NCBI RefSeq assembly: GCF_022605725.1
Contig: NC_065549.1
Coordinates: forward strand, 18,629,614 to 18,693,613
Length of the DNA stretch: 64,000 nt
Direction: 5' to 3'
DNA from: Anthonomus grandis grandis
Taxonomy: Eukaryota; Arthropoda; Insecta; Coleoptera; Curculionidae
The notes below the pieces were generated by a model. That model searched no databases, was not told the origin of the DNA, and saw only the letters and a program-made list of their open reading frames with translations. Of the stretch, positions 12,401 through 21,015 are shown piece by piece (within the stretch, counting starts at the first letter, position 1; the number at the start of each line of letters is the position of its first letter). The position numbers and the translations under genes were made by a program.

Positions 12401-14589
12401 CCATCATTATCGATTTGGTTTTCAATGGATTCAGTGATAAGCGGCGGATTGATGGTATTTTCCAATATATCCAAATAAATGTCTCCATTTAAATTTCCGT
12501 TAATAAATAATGGCTCAATCACTTTATTTCCTGAAATGCCTGCCCATACATTAATTTTTTGAGGATACTGGGTATGGCCTTCTACAAATGCATGAGGATT
12601 TTCATTGCTCCAATATCTACAGTTATGCTTATTAACAAATCCATTTAGATAAAATGTGCATTCATCGCAAGCAGATATTCTTTACATGAATAGTATTATC
12701 ATTAATCGCTTCAGTCATTTTTTCACAAAACTCAACTCGCCTATCGAAATCGTCTTCGGTTAACTCTTACAATATTTTCATTTTGAATGGATGAAATTTA
12801 TGAAGTTTGGTAATTGCGTGAACAGAGCCTAATGAAATACCAGTGGCTGCAACAATTTTGCGTAATGAAGTGTTAGGATTTATTCCAAAATGACCCAAAA
12901 CTTCAACTTAAGCGGCTATATCCAAAATTCGCCGATGATCACGTTTTTTATTTGCAACAGATCCAATTTCAGTAAACTTCTCTCAGATCCAAACTCAGTA
13001 AACAAGGTCCAAAAGATACCTATGCGAAGTTATCTTCTCCGGGTGTCTATCTATAGAATAATTTTTTTTTGCTAGAAAATATAGCTTATTCCAAGTAAGG
13101 CATAGATCGGTCAACTCTTTTGTCCAGATTTGAAGGAGTCTCCCTAGCTGTGCGGAGTTCAAAAGTCATTTTGCGTTCTTTAACATTAAATAATTAACAT
13201 TTATATAGGAACAGTAGCAACATGCACTGATGAGGTGGAAAAGGGTAATTGATATTGTTGTATTAGTTTGCTGATTTGTATCAAATCTGTAGGTAATTTA
13301 CGTTCACCCTTTATTTATTTTCATTTTCCTGTAATTCGGTTTTTAGAAAAATCAGTGGCGTACCATTGTTTTCTTCAAAAATGTTCAGTTCAAACCCTAT
13401 ACGGACGTTTCTGTTGATTTTTTTAAAATCTTTTACGTCAAAAAATGCTTCTTAAAGATGAAAGTGTGTACAAGATTTCATGCAAATACCTAAGAGTGAT
13501 TAAAAGGTTATGATAAAAAACTTACTTTTTTCTTAGAATTTTAACACCGAGCTACAGTGAAAAACTAAGAGGTTTAGACATATGATGATATAGACTTCTC
13601 TCCTTAAAATCGCCCATAGGATTCACACTCTGTATTACCGGCACCCAATTAAGTATACACAATAAACAATAAAGACTCTGTACAGAGTTGTATCGCAAGC
13701 CACCAATATCACTGTTTTCTGTAGAGCTTTGTTTTTTCGTATATTAATACTAATTATTGGAAACTTCAATTACCAACTCTTCTGGGGTTGTCAGGCGTTA
13801 GTCCTGGTGTCTAATAGTATAAACCTTTTTAACAATCAATTGTATTCTGATAAGTGGTAAACTAATATCTTTGGCATATTGAAGAATTCTGAAACTAATA
13901 ATGGTTTGCCCTTCTCTCACGTAAATAACCATAAAAAAATATTATTTTAGACTGGTTAAAGGAAGTCGACCAAATAATCCTGTCGACGCATGCCTTCATA
14001 GTTACACCTAATTTCAACCAAACTGGTGATCAGTAAGAAAACTTATTTTCACTTTATTTAAACATTATTAATTAAACAATTTTTAGGCCGGATTTCATAG
14101 ACTTGTATAATGTTATAACAGTTCAACAAGCTGAGGAAATTTCTTGGTGGATTTTTGTTGTATCCGCTATAGTCGGGCTGGTTATTTTAGTGTGTATTTC
14201 CGTTATACTAGGAAAAGTTAGTATTTACCATTATGGGGTTAAAAAATAACTTATTAATTAAAAATGTATCTATTGTAGTCTGGATTCTTCGAGAGGAAAA
14301 AGCATAATTTAGTCCAAAAGGCTTTGCAAGACGACATGGTGAGCTAGTCCTGAAATGAACTTCTTTAAACTCTTATAAATATTTTACCACTTTTTAGGAC
14401 GATGAAGAATTGAGAGAGTTAGAGGAAATGATACAAAAGGAGTATGAAACGGCTGGAGATCCACTACAAAAATATTTTGACACCAATTCCCCTGACGAAA
14501 TTAACAAATATTTCGAACATTTAGAGAAGACCAGTCGAGAGCCCATGTTAATAAACGGGGAGTCAAGTAGTAATTTTACGGCACCTTAG
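302..14589 (+). CDS. integrin alpha subunit gene, 3' sixteen exons (5' end outside window)
   Basis: Type I membrane receptor subunit that pairs with an integrin beta chain and links extracellular matrix to the cytoskeleton. Exons seen: 302-429, 567-833, 4150-4258, 4313-4498, 4551-4718, 4780-4913, 4991-5283, 7395-7596, 8090-8247, 8313-8385, 10244-10406, 10459-10644, 13951-14032, 14087-14216, 14279-14338, 14398-14589. Every junction is GT-AG and phases match throughout; total coding length is 2531 nt, of which 2 nt finish an upstream codon, leaving 843 codons with the stop. Order: FG-GAP blades with cation loops (DLNEDGFDD, DIDDNGYAD), thigh, calf-1/calf-2, one transmembrane helix, then GFFER and a 74-residue acidic tail. 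Signal peptide and first blades lie upstream of the window. The PS subclass cannot be assigned from this part alone. Confidence 0.93.
567..833 (+). CDS. integrin alpha exon 2: FG-GAP blade with calcium loop
   Basis: Acceptor TTTTAG ends at 566; the in-frame TAG at 564-566 forces the start here. Begins VHIIKFPE, continuing the GK of the previous exon, a normal inter-blade strand. Holds the calcium loop DLNEDGFDD from 726 followed by LVVGAP, and ends HIFKGQD before GTAAGTT. Confidence 0.9.
932..2272 (+). mobile_element. mariner-like DNA transposon in integrin intron
   Basis: Long inverted repeats of about 130 bp: the left one starts ACAGGGTGTTTCGGGAGG near 933 and runs to about 1070. The right one runs from about 2146 and ends CCGAAACACCCTGTA near 2268. 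TATA at both ends fits TA target duplication. It carries a damaged transposase and splits no exon. Confidence 0.88.
1185..2079 (+). pseudogene. mariner-family transposase, internally deleted
   Basis: The N-terminal part (VDKYRRRFPNRRIPNRKVFQ, a helix-turn-helix linker region) is in one frame with a stop. The catalytic part is open from 1414 to 2079 in another frame. Catalytic residues: FSDEAHF, QHDGA and PPRSPDLNPLD, with 36 residues between the second and third D. About 50 residues that normally precede FSDEAHF are missing at the frame change (about 1410-1460), so the protein should be inactive. Confidence 0.85.
2273..4149. other. rest of integrin intron, no gene seen
   Basis: AT-rich intron sequence with short open frames that have no recognisable content. 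A direct repeat of TTCAAAACATAC occurs at about 2951-2995. Confidence 0.6.
4150..4258 (+). CDS. integrin alpha exon 3: FG-GAP blade start
   Basis: Acceptor TTTTCTAG, phase 0 in, phase 1 out. Encodes IVGPKSEGQFGLAVMFLGDL and DRNKHA, the FG..V..GDLD core of a blade. The 3.3-kb intron before it holds a mariner. Confidence 0.9.
4313..4498 (+). CDS. integrin alpha exon 4: FG-GAP blade
   Basis: Begins by completing GAG (E), then LAISAPMEEDCGAVYIY, the end of one blade. Then FGWTISRPVDIDDNGYA, the start of the next with cation loop D.DDNG. Both flanking introns are only about 52-54 nt. Confidence 0.92.
4551..4718 (+). CDS. integrin alpha exon 5: last blade into thigh domain
   Basis: Begins DFAVGSV, then VVLRSKPVI, the conserved signature where the propeller passes into the thigh domain of integrin alpha chains. 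The donor GTGAGT follows base 4718, phase 1. One cysteine lies in the early thigh region. Confidence 0.92.
4780..4913 (+). CDS. integrin alpha exon 6: thigh domain
   Basis: Acceptor TTTTCAG. Encodes IQRTLEIDPDLKRFYLTRGE and ends ICENMTFVK. An N-glycosylation site (NMT) and a cysteine are present. Donor GTATGT, phase 0. Confidence 0.88.
4991..5283 (+). CDS. integrin alpha exon 7: thigh domain with RVRR site
   Basis: Encodes PIPLILTYEIFEDSE..., then CKSCPILSKN (the cysteine pair typical of the thigh domain), then NKNRVRRT, a furin-type tetrabasic motif. A further CIHNGVTENC cysteine pair matches the C..D..C segment of integrins. Ends in phase 2 before GTAAAAT. Confidence 0.9.
6500..6822. repeat. 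possible MITE in integrin intron 5284-7394
   Basis: Imperfect inverted repeat: TTGGAGT...GGTTAGGTTAAATTAGG at about 6535-6562, and its complement ACCTAATTTAACCTAAG...CTCCAA at about 6775-6797. The right end reads GCACCCTGTATA, like other mariner-type ends in this window. The left terminus is not clear. The rest of the 2.1-kb intron shows nothing coding. Confidence 0.35.
7395..7596 (+). CDS. integrin alpha exon 8: thigh to calf-1
   Basis: Completes an AGA codon, then ENNTLVLGSKEPAVLNVTVT, the linker and first strand of an Ig-like calf fold, with TNDGDFA and a later cysteine pair (CTIDDRVISC). Phase 0 at donor GTATAAAG. Confidence 0.9.
8090..8247 (+). CDS. integrin alpha exon 9: calf-1
   Basis: Starts AIMYNFSVTTNIEEPGDLKF after acceptor TTTTTAG. 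Beta-sandwich-like strands with N-glycosylation sites NFS and NDS. Ends LAISG in phase 2. Confidence 0.88.
8313..8385 (+). CDS. integrin alpha exon 10: short calf exon
   Basis: 73-nt exon encoding YSTESKFLYNVEKSKAVNIQ up to VFQ. Preceded by a 65-nt intron and followed by a 1.86-kb intron that holds a LINE fossil. Confidence 0.85.
8600..9840 (-). pseudogene. I-type non-LTR retrotransposon (LINE) fossil: RT and RNase H
   Basis: Read on the minus strand, broken pieces match the family in the right order. First, IPKPGR-like text and a DRYI-like end (about 9820-9640). Next, EIALA.FL.I plus NALTPRRIRSTLCNWLKASL (about 9590-9430). Next, RQGVLSLP, equivalent to PQGGVLSPLLW (about 9232-9205). Last, KKLARKGSSYILIDPEPNCG, equivalent to the ADELAR.GS....GPEP end of RNase H (about 8860-8790). 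Many stops and frameshifts; clearly dead. Confidence 0.65.
10244..10406 (+). CDS. integrin alpha exon 11: calf-2
   Basis: Starts IAKLGPSPSLPIEVNLIVPY, which matches the G.S.....V...WP start of calf-2 in integrins. Contains a cysteine in DTNCTFLE. Donor follows base 10406, phase 1. Confidence 0.88.
10459..10644 (+). CDS. integrin alpha exon 12: calf-2
   Basis: Preceded by a 52-nt intron. Encodes LRVAHLDCATDNLVCMSVKC, the calf-2 cysteine cluster, and ends VADFLNLD in phase 1. The next intron is 3.3 kb and carries a mariner-like fossil. Confidence 0.9.
10645..11699. other. integrin intron sequence, no gene seen
   Basis: AT-rich. A lone ACACCCTGTACA at about 11,345-11,356 looks like an old mariner-type terminus, but no partner end is found nearby. 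Confidence 0.5.
11700..12910 (-). pseudogene. mariner-like element fossil with dead transposase
   Basis: TATACAGGGTGTTCATTTAAAAACT near 11,700 is a mariner-type end. On the minus strand, transposase pieces run from about 12,900 to a stop near 12,036. They include WLDDEFPDKWIRRRGP, WPARSPDITPFDFFLWGHL and a C-terminal HRLYHC..NGQHFEHL. The second catalytic position reads QQAGAPPHY, where D has become A, and several frameshifts and stops occur upstream. No matching far end was found beyond 12,910. Confidence 0.82.
12911..13950. other. integrin intron sequence, no gene seen
   Basis: AT-rich sequence between the mariner fossil and exon 13951-14032. Only short uninformative open frames. Confidence 0.5.
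13951..14032 (+). CDS. integrin alpha exon 13: calf-2 end
   Basis: 82-nt exon starting DWLKEVDQIILSTHAFIVTP, the membrane-proximal strand of calf-2. Phase 1 in, phase 2 out at GTAAGAAA. Confidence 0.88.
14087..14216 (+). CDS. integrin alpha exon 14: transmembrane segment
   Basis: Encodes PDFIDLYNVITVQQAEEISW followed by a hydrophobic helix of about 24 residues (WIFVVSAIVGLVILVCISVI). Ends GK in phase 0. Confidence 0.93.
14279..14338 (+). CDS. integrin alpha exon 15: GFFER juxtamembrane motif
   Basis: 60-nt exon starting SGFFERKKHNLVQKALQDDM. The family motif is GFFKR; here K is E while the R that contacts the beta tail is kept, with KK after it. Confidence 0.92.
14398..14589 (+). CDS. integrin alpha exon 16: cytoplasmic tail and stop
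   Basis: Encodes an acidic tail (DDEELRELEEMIQKEYETAG ...) ending SSNFTAP and TAG at 14587-14589. The tail is longer than in most vertebrate alpha chains. Confidence 0.92.
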   Translation, partial: DDEELRELEEMIQKEYETAGDPLQKYFDTNSPDEINKYFEHLEKTSREPMLINGESSSNFTAP

Positions 14590-14755
14590 TTCTGAAGGCT
14601 ATTTAGCTTTTCTGTGTGGGGAAATGTATATTATTTATTATTATTTATTTTTTTAAAGAAATACTATTACTAAGATATGTGTTTTATTTTGTCGTTTGAT
14701 TTTAAATTTATTTATAATCTTGTCCATCTTGTAATGTCAAAAATAGAAATGTCCC

Positions 14756-14761
14756 AATAAA
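14756..14761 (+). terminator. candidate poly(A) signal of the integrin gene
   Basis: AATAAA lies 167 nt after the integrin stop codon and is followed by AT-rich sequence. A second one lies near 14,813. Confidence 0.45.
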
Positions 14762-15860
14762 ATTTACATCAAAACATATAGAAGAACATCAAAGCGAACT
14801 CCTAAGATAATGAATAAATTAAAAAAAGGTATATTTAAATCGAAAAGATTATTTAATTCTAATTGGTTGGAAAAATTCCAAGTCGTGTTATTTATTCCTA
14901 TTAGATATAGTATGTCTTATTTTTAATACTACTGCTTTTTTCAAAATTCAAAACGAGCAATTTAAAACAAGCAGTTGTAATATTAAATTTATTTGGCAAT
15001 AAAAAATGTTATAGTTTGGTTGGGTGAAAAGCAAATTAAATTAATACACATACTCAAATACTATAAATAATGATGGAATTAATTAATGGATGCTATAAAA
15101 TAAAATAATAATTGATTAAAATGCCTATAATTTTGTACGATTTGTTTCATTTAATAAAGAAAATAATTATTTGTTTATACAAATAATTTAGGGAGAATGG
15201 CTATTAGCTCACAGCATTGCTAGCTTATACTATGTGCAAGATAACGATGCCTGTCATGGGAATGTTGCAAAATAAAAGAGGTTAAATTAGAGTAAAGCTG
15301 TGCATTTTTAAACCTAATAATATGACGTTAAGTAAAGTTTTAAAATTCCAAATAGTTCCAGGAATATGCCTAAAAAACTGAAATTTGCCAATTTCGTTTT
15401 TATTTTTTTCTGACATTATTTAAAGAGATATGGAAAAGCAAAAGACACTTTCTCATGGCCGCATTTTAAGCTCTACAAAACAGCGTTGAGATATTTACCA
15501 TAAGACGTTTCGTTTTGGAGAAACTATCATCAACTTCATATTTTTATATTGCGTGTAAAAAAAGTATATTCCGGGATTCAATAGATTATTTAATTACGAA
15601 TACAACGATGTATGGAACAATACCATTCTGCAATATTTAAACTGGAAAAAATGGGTTTTTATTAAATTCCGAATGTTTTAGTGTAGTAGAGGGTGAAATG
15701 ATCACTGATCAATGAGGTGATGGTGCTGAGTATGGTGTAGTAGGCTATATTATTACTCATGTTTTAAAATTTTAAATTAAAATTATGTTATTGGCGACTT
15801 TAAAATTTTACGTGTTATATGTTAATTAATTAAACAAATTAGCTAAGGACTACTTACTTC
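14762..15860. other. intergenic, no gene seen
   Basis: About 1.1 kb of AT-rich DNA downstream of the integrin poly(A) signal. I see no open frame of interest and no repeat termini. Confidence 0.5.
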
Positions 15861-16394
15861 TTAGAAATCCAATAAAACCAATTTAGATGTTAGATAAAGT
15901 TCAAACAAATTACCATTATTCTCAAAACATACATAAAACCTTCTAACTGTCGAATTTAAAACGCTTCTTAACATATTAGGGGCAATGCTCTGCAACGCTT
16001 CAAGAACTATTCCCCTTAGATTAAAAATCACGGCTGGAAACCTGATTTTCGCAAAAACCCCCAGAGCAAAATATCCAGCAATCGAGAGGGTCACGTAACT
16101 GTTGAATGAGTACCTATCCTTTTTCCCGGAAACCTATTCGATAGATACTCGCGCACAATCCAGGCATCCTGCTGAAAACAACTGTATCTAACCTAAGCGA
16201 TAAGTAGCCCAGCGATTCTTCCAAATCGCGTTTTAATAAGTTGCGTTAATGCTCCGAGGTAGGGGAATTGTTGTAAAAAAGGGACGTATTAAGTCTGTTC
16301 CAAAAATCCGAAGCCACATGTTTAAACCAAAACGGTGCTGATGTCTATCAATTCGGTGTACTCGGCGATTGTCTCTTAACCAATAATGTAGGTA
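15861..16394 (-). pseudogene. mariner-like transposase, 3' part (split by pogo insertion)
   Basis: Minus strand: LHYWLRDNRRVHR then DRHQHRFGLNMWLRIFGTDL, the centre of a mariner transposase. After frameshifts a C-terminus follows, APNMLRSVLNSTVRRFYVCF then NGNLFE, equivalent to the R..RR...C....GG.FE end of mariner. Interrupted at 16,394 by a TA-flanked element; the 5' part resumes at 19,146. Confidence 0.75.
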
Positions 16395-19143
16395 CCGTGA
16401 AATAGGGTAAATAGAAACTGCTGGGTGAATAGCAACAAAAACGGGAAACTTCTTTAAAAAAAAAATCAACATCGGAATTAAACCTCCCAACGCTTCAAAT
16501 TTGTTCTCAAACGGTCCACAGATGTCGCCATAACTACTTTAACAGGCCAAAGATGTTTTATGTTGGCAGCCCTGATTGCAGTACCAACCACCCGTCGGAG
16601 TGAACACTTGTGCTTTTTTCATCACTAGCAAAACTTTATTCACAGTGGTTAGCTAAAAACAGGTAAGACATTGAGTTGTGGTGTCTGGTTTACATTGCCT
16701 ATTTCAGAAATTCCTTGTCTTGCTTTTTTTTTTGCTATGATGTAATATAATACATAACGTCACTTTTAAGTACTTTTGGGGAGAATAGAAACACGCTCCT
16801 TCTATCCACCCCATAATTGTTTTTTCTATTGCAGGAAAATGCCTCGCGTTTATAAACCAGACCCTCGAGGTAAAACATATAAGAAAATTGATGAAAAAAC
16901 TTTTGATGAAAGCCCTTGCGTCAATTGACAACGGGATGAGTTATAGTGGCTCACGAAACATACAACATTCATTATTCTGTGCTTTATCGGCACCACAAAA
17001 ACCGAAATCTAAAGCGTCATGGAGGACCAGCACCCCTAACCAAACAAGAAGAAGATATTTTAGTCCATCAACTAACAGTATCCACTTGACCATTTGGACG
17101 TCAGGATGATGATAAAAAATTACCTAGACAGTAGAGGTAAAATAATAACGAGATTTAAAGATAATATCCCTGGCAGAGACTTTGTCTATTCTTTTTTAAA
17201 ACGTCACAAAAATGAATTAAGATCTAGAATCCGCCAAAACATCAAGCGCTCAAAAGCTGCTGTTTCTCCCAATACTATCAATGCTTATTTTGACAATTTA
17301 GCCACGGAGTTGAAAAATGTACCGCCATCAAACATAATAAATTACGACGAAACAAATTTAACTGACGATCCGGGTACAAAGAAAGTAATCTCGAAAAGGG
17401 GCTGTCGCTATCCAGAACGTATTTGCAATACGTCGAAGTCAGCCGTTTCTATTATGTACGCTGCTTCAGCTGATGGAAAATTGTTCCCACCATACGTGGT
17501 TTACAAAGCTAAAAATTTGTATACATCTTGGACAGTTGGAGGACCAAAGTTGAAGTCCATCAGGTTGGTTTGATGCGATTTCCTTCTCAGATTGGGTAGA
17601 AAGAACTGTCATACCTGCAGTAAAAGATCTACCGGGAAAGAAGTACTTAATTGGCTACAATCTGAGTTCACATTTTTCTGCAAGTACGGTATCTCTGTGC
17701 AAAGAAAATAATATTTCATTTATCTTCCTCCCGGCTAACTCTACTCATCTGACCCAGCCTCTGGACGTGGCATTTTTTCGGCCTCTTAAAACAGCTTGGC
17801 CACAGTTCCTTGAAAAATGAAGGTTGGTTCAAAGCATTGCACGGTTCCAAAGGACAGATTCCCTTTCTTGCTAAATGACTTGTCAAAGGCTATTGAGCCT
17901 GATGCTGGGAAAAACATACAATCTGGGTTTAGAAAGTGTGGAATTTTTCCACTAGACAGAGATCAAGTCTGGGCACGCCTTCCGCAGCAAAATCTTGATG
18001 AGACAAATGATGAGAATCAGAACATTGAAGAAGGACTTAATAACTCTTTGGTAAACCTTCTAAGAACAATGAGATATGGCGATGGTCAAAATGTGAAGAG
18101 TCGACATCGTAAAATTCAAGTTCCTGCTGGTAAAAGCGTTACAAATGCAGATTTTGAAAGCACGTTGGATAAAGACGATCAAGAGGATAATGATTTGGAA
18201 AGACGTATGGAAACCTTAGATGAAGATTCAGACCCGGAAATGAATTTGCCGCTTAGTAATTTCATGCCAATTATGGCAAAAGCTCAATATCATTCTTTAA
18301 GTGAAGACTCTGAAATGGAAAAAGATCAAGATCATTCTTCAGATGCAGACTCAGAAATGGACATTTCACTACCAAGTTTCACCGATAAGTCCGAGAATAA
18401 GTTGGATACAAATAATTCGTCAGCATCAGTCTGCTTTGAGGGTAAATTGTTCCGATGTGCTTTCCAACAAAATATCGAAATAGACAAAGAAATAAATATT
18501 TTATCGGACAAGTCATTAATATTACAGAAAATGACATTGAAGCCACTTTCTTAAGAAGTCGCCCCACTAAACACTCGTCAAGAGATATTTATGGATTTCC
18601 AGAAGTTCCGGATGTTTCCACTTTTCATTTAAGCCAGGTTATTGGAGAGGTTTTCCCAGTTTATGACGAGATAGAAGCATCTACGTCAAGAAGAGACATT
18701 TTAAAATTTAATTTGCATCAAAGTTGTTTAATTTAAATAATATGTTTAAACTTGTTACATTTCTATATAAACAAATGTTTTTTTTTTGTAAAAATATTGA
18801 TTTATTGATAATATTAATTTGTCAGTTTTTTTTGTGTATTTATATTTTTATCAATTTAAAATTTTTTTCAGGTGTTCCTATTCGCCCTCGTGTGGGTAGA
18901 ATAGCAAATTTGACCAATTTAAATGGGTGTTTCTATTCACTCCACATTAAGGGTGAATAGAAAAAGGGCGTTTTTATTTTTTTTTGTGGAAAAACCTGTA
19001 TTTAAAAAAAATCTATTATGCGCTTTTTGATCTACAAGTCGAGACCTGTAGATTCCTTATTTTTTGTTGTCAAAAAGGCGACTACCATGTTAGCAACAGA
19101 GTAGGAAAGGTCCGAAACTGTTTCTATTAACCCTTTTTTAAGG
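16395..19143 (+). mobile_element. pogo/Tigger-type DNA transposon (copy 1)
   Basis: Termini match as inverted repeats of about 26 bp with a few mismatches: CCGTGAAATAGGGTAAATAG at the left, and the complement of TTAATAGAAAC...CCTTAA at the right. TA duplications lie at 16393-16394 and 19144-19145. Subterminal copies of a motif like GGTGAATAGAAA occur at about 16,404, 16,424, 18,885, 18,930 and 18,948. Inserted in a mariner. Confidence 0.85.
16839..18737 (+). pseudogene. pogo/Tigger transposase (HTH plus DDE_1), broken
   Basis: Pieces in order: MPRVYKPDPRGKTYKKIDEK; a Psq-type HTH remnant (ALASIDNGMSY...); a CENP-B-like DNA-binding part at about 17,094-17,280 (NYLDSRGKIITRF, IPGRDFVYSFLKRH). 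Then the DDE domain with NYDETNL (first D), GYNLSSH where the family has GDNLSSH (second D lost), and LTQPLDVAFF (third D). The C-terminal acidic part runs 17,817-18,737 across a frame change. At least four frameshifts or stops. Confidence 0.85.
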
Positions 19144-19145
19144 TA

Positions 19146-19225
19146 TGTCTTGTATTTCTCCGTTAAAAATTCCATTATTTGTAACCATGTATTTCTTGTA
19201 TTTTTGTCAATGTATTTCTCCGATT
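19146..19225 (-). pseudogene. mariner-like transposase, 5' part beyond the pogo insertion
   Basis: Minus strand reads MVTNNGIFN at about 19,190-19,165, the residues expected just upstream of LHYW in mariner. The same words occur in the mariner at 56,350. A short imperfect duplication (TGTATTTCTCCG...) is seen at 19,154-19,235. Confidence 0.55.
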
Positions 19226-19285
19226 AAAAATTACATTACTTGTAACGTTCTAACTTGTATTACTTGATTTCGCACGAAAAATCGA

Positions 19286-20166
19286 TATTCGTATTTTCGA
19301 CCACTTCGTATGCGAACTTTTTCGCATGCGGTGTCTCGAATGGGTATATACCATTCGAATTTCAAAGTTCGTGTGCGATTCTGCCACTTGTCTTGTTTTG
19401 ATTTTAAACCAGCTTTGTTTTTTTTTGTGAGTTGGTTAAGTATTTTCGTAGTGTTTTTTTGTTGTTTATTGAAAAAAAAAATAACAATAATCAAATGGCA
19501 AGATTAAACAATCTTGTGCAAAGAAACGAGGTCGATGCACTGGAAGAGACTGAAACTCTGGCAGATAGAAGGAATAGGATGCACTCTCCATTTCTTGACC
19601 CATTTGAAATGTATTCTGATGCTCAATTTAATAAATTATATAGATTAAGCAAGCCTATTACGATAGAATTGATATATTTTTTATGTGCTCCGGAGACTGT
19701 GTAATCTGTCCGCTACTTTTATCCACAAGGTTTGTGCAGTTTTAGCCGAAAAATTGTGGGTGAATTTGCCCGACTTTAATTTCGGGTGCTCTTCCATAAA
19801 TGAAATTAGTACTTTCTTTTTCTCACTCGACACAAAACCGCAATATTTTGTTTATTTTTTGAATTCATTTAAGAAAAAGTCAATTCGCAAAATCCCAAGA
19901 AACGCCATGAAAAAACCTCAAAATTCCCTGATGTTTTTAAACTTAAATTTTAGGATAGGTTAAAAAAAATGTTTATCGTCTTCATCCCAGTTGACATGGC
20001 CTCCAATAGCACTCGACTTTGCTACGTTGCCACTACATTTCATGCTCGCATGCGAATGAAATTTCGAATGCTGTTCAAAAATGCACTTTTTAATTCGTGT
20101 GCGAATTTTGCCGCTCGACTTTGTTCGCATACGAAGATTCTCGCATGGTTTCGAAAATACGACCCC
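19286..20166 (+). mobile_element. PIF/Harbinger-like element, internally deleted
   Basis: Ends share TCGTATTTTCGA and CTTCGTATGCGAAC-type words in inverted orientation (19,288-19,320 and 20,123-20,164), plus GCATGCGA words further in. Inside, 19,497-19,703 encodes 69 residues starting MARLNNLVQRNEVDALEETE, with DPFEMYSDAQFNKLYRLSK. This resembles the N-terminus before the DDE_4 domain of Harbinger transposases (FRLSK). The catalytic domain is absent. Confidence 0.55.
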
Positions 20167-20169
20167 AGA

Positions 20170-21010
20170 TAATCCTATGGGGAAAATTTTCATCTTCCTG
20201 ACACTTCCTCGTATACCAATCACAAAATGTTCTTCGCCATTTTCCATCAACAGGTCTGAGGCCTTAACAGAAAATGAAACGGGCTATAGATTTCGGTATT
20301 CCAGTCGTATTGCCAATTTTTCTAACAGATATTTCCGAATTTTCAGTTACAGCTAATACTACACTATTTTATTTTTCTTCATTGCAGGGCTTATTTTTTG
20401 ACAATACAAGATTCAAAGCCAATAGTCTGAAAATTTTTGTATTGGATTGTTTTCTCTCTGGATACTTAGGATACTTGGAACTAGAAGAACTTAGTTTTGT
20501 AATTATGTGATCTTAATGTTTGTATAGACCCTGCTTAGTCCCTTCTCATGCATCTTAATATGCCCTTTTATTTATTGTTGACATTTTAACTTTTGACCTT
20601 GCCAGTAGCACGATAGCTGGTTATATGTTGTGACAAAACAATCCCTGAAGATGGACATCTTATATGTCCGAAACATGTAGGATAGATGATTTTTAAATAA
20701 ATTTAGTGGAGGATGACAGAAACAATTTTAGTTACCCTTTGAATTATTTAACGGTTTTGAGTTTTTCGGCTGACAATTAATCCTCTTAGTTACTTTTAGG
20801 GGCATTGCCTTTATAAATTATTGAAAAAATTCGTCCATTTCGCAAGTGTCGGTCTCAAAAGTAATAGTCTAAAAGTAACTTTTAGGACCGAGACTTAATT
20901 ATTATAATAAATTATGTATATTGTTTAAAATTTTTTTCAGTTAATTTGATCTGAGAACTCAAATTAAATTAGAATCGCAATTGAAGTTTCGTTTGAGCCT
21001 GCCTAAGTGA
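20170..21010. other. no gene; Penelope-like 3' motif at 20,645-20,681
   Basis: CTGAAGATGGACATCTTATA at 20,645 followed by TGTCCGAAAC forms a hairpin (GGACAT with ATGTCC) between CTGAAGA and GAAAC. That arrangement is common at 3' ends of Penelope-like elements. The rest of the stretch shows no recognisable gene. Confidence 0.4.
20960..21010 (-). pseudogene. decayed end of a last-exon paralogue (left of BEL)
   Basis: Minus strand reads CTTAGGCAGGCTCAAACGAA then ACTTC, nearly the same as the end of the zinc-finger gene at 46,340-46,370 (LGRLKRN). It continues across the BEL element into 28,834 onward. Confidence 0.55.
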
Positions 21011-21015
21011 CAAGC

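Noticed and set aside
19960..20356. Overlapping 67-96-codon frames on both strands
   Set aside because: They lie in the end of the Harbinger-like element and have no recognisable protein content.
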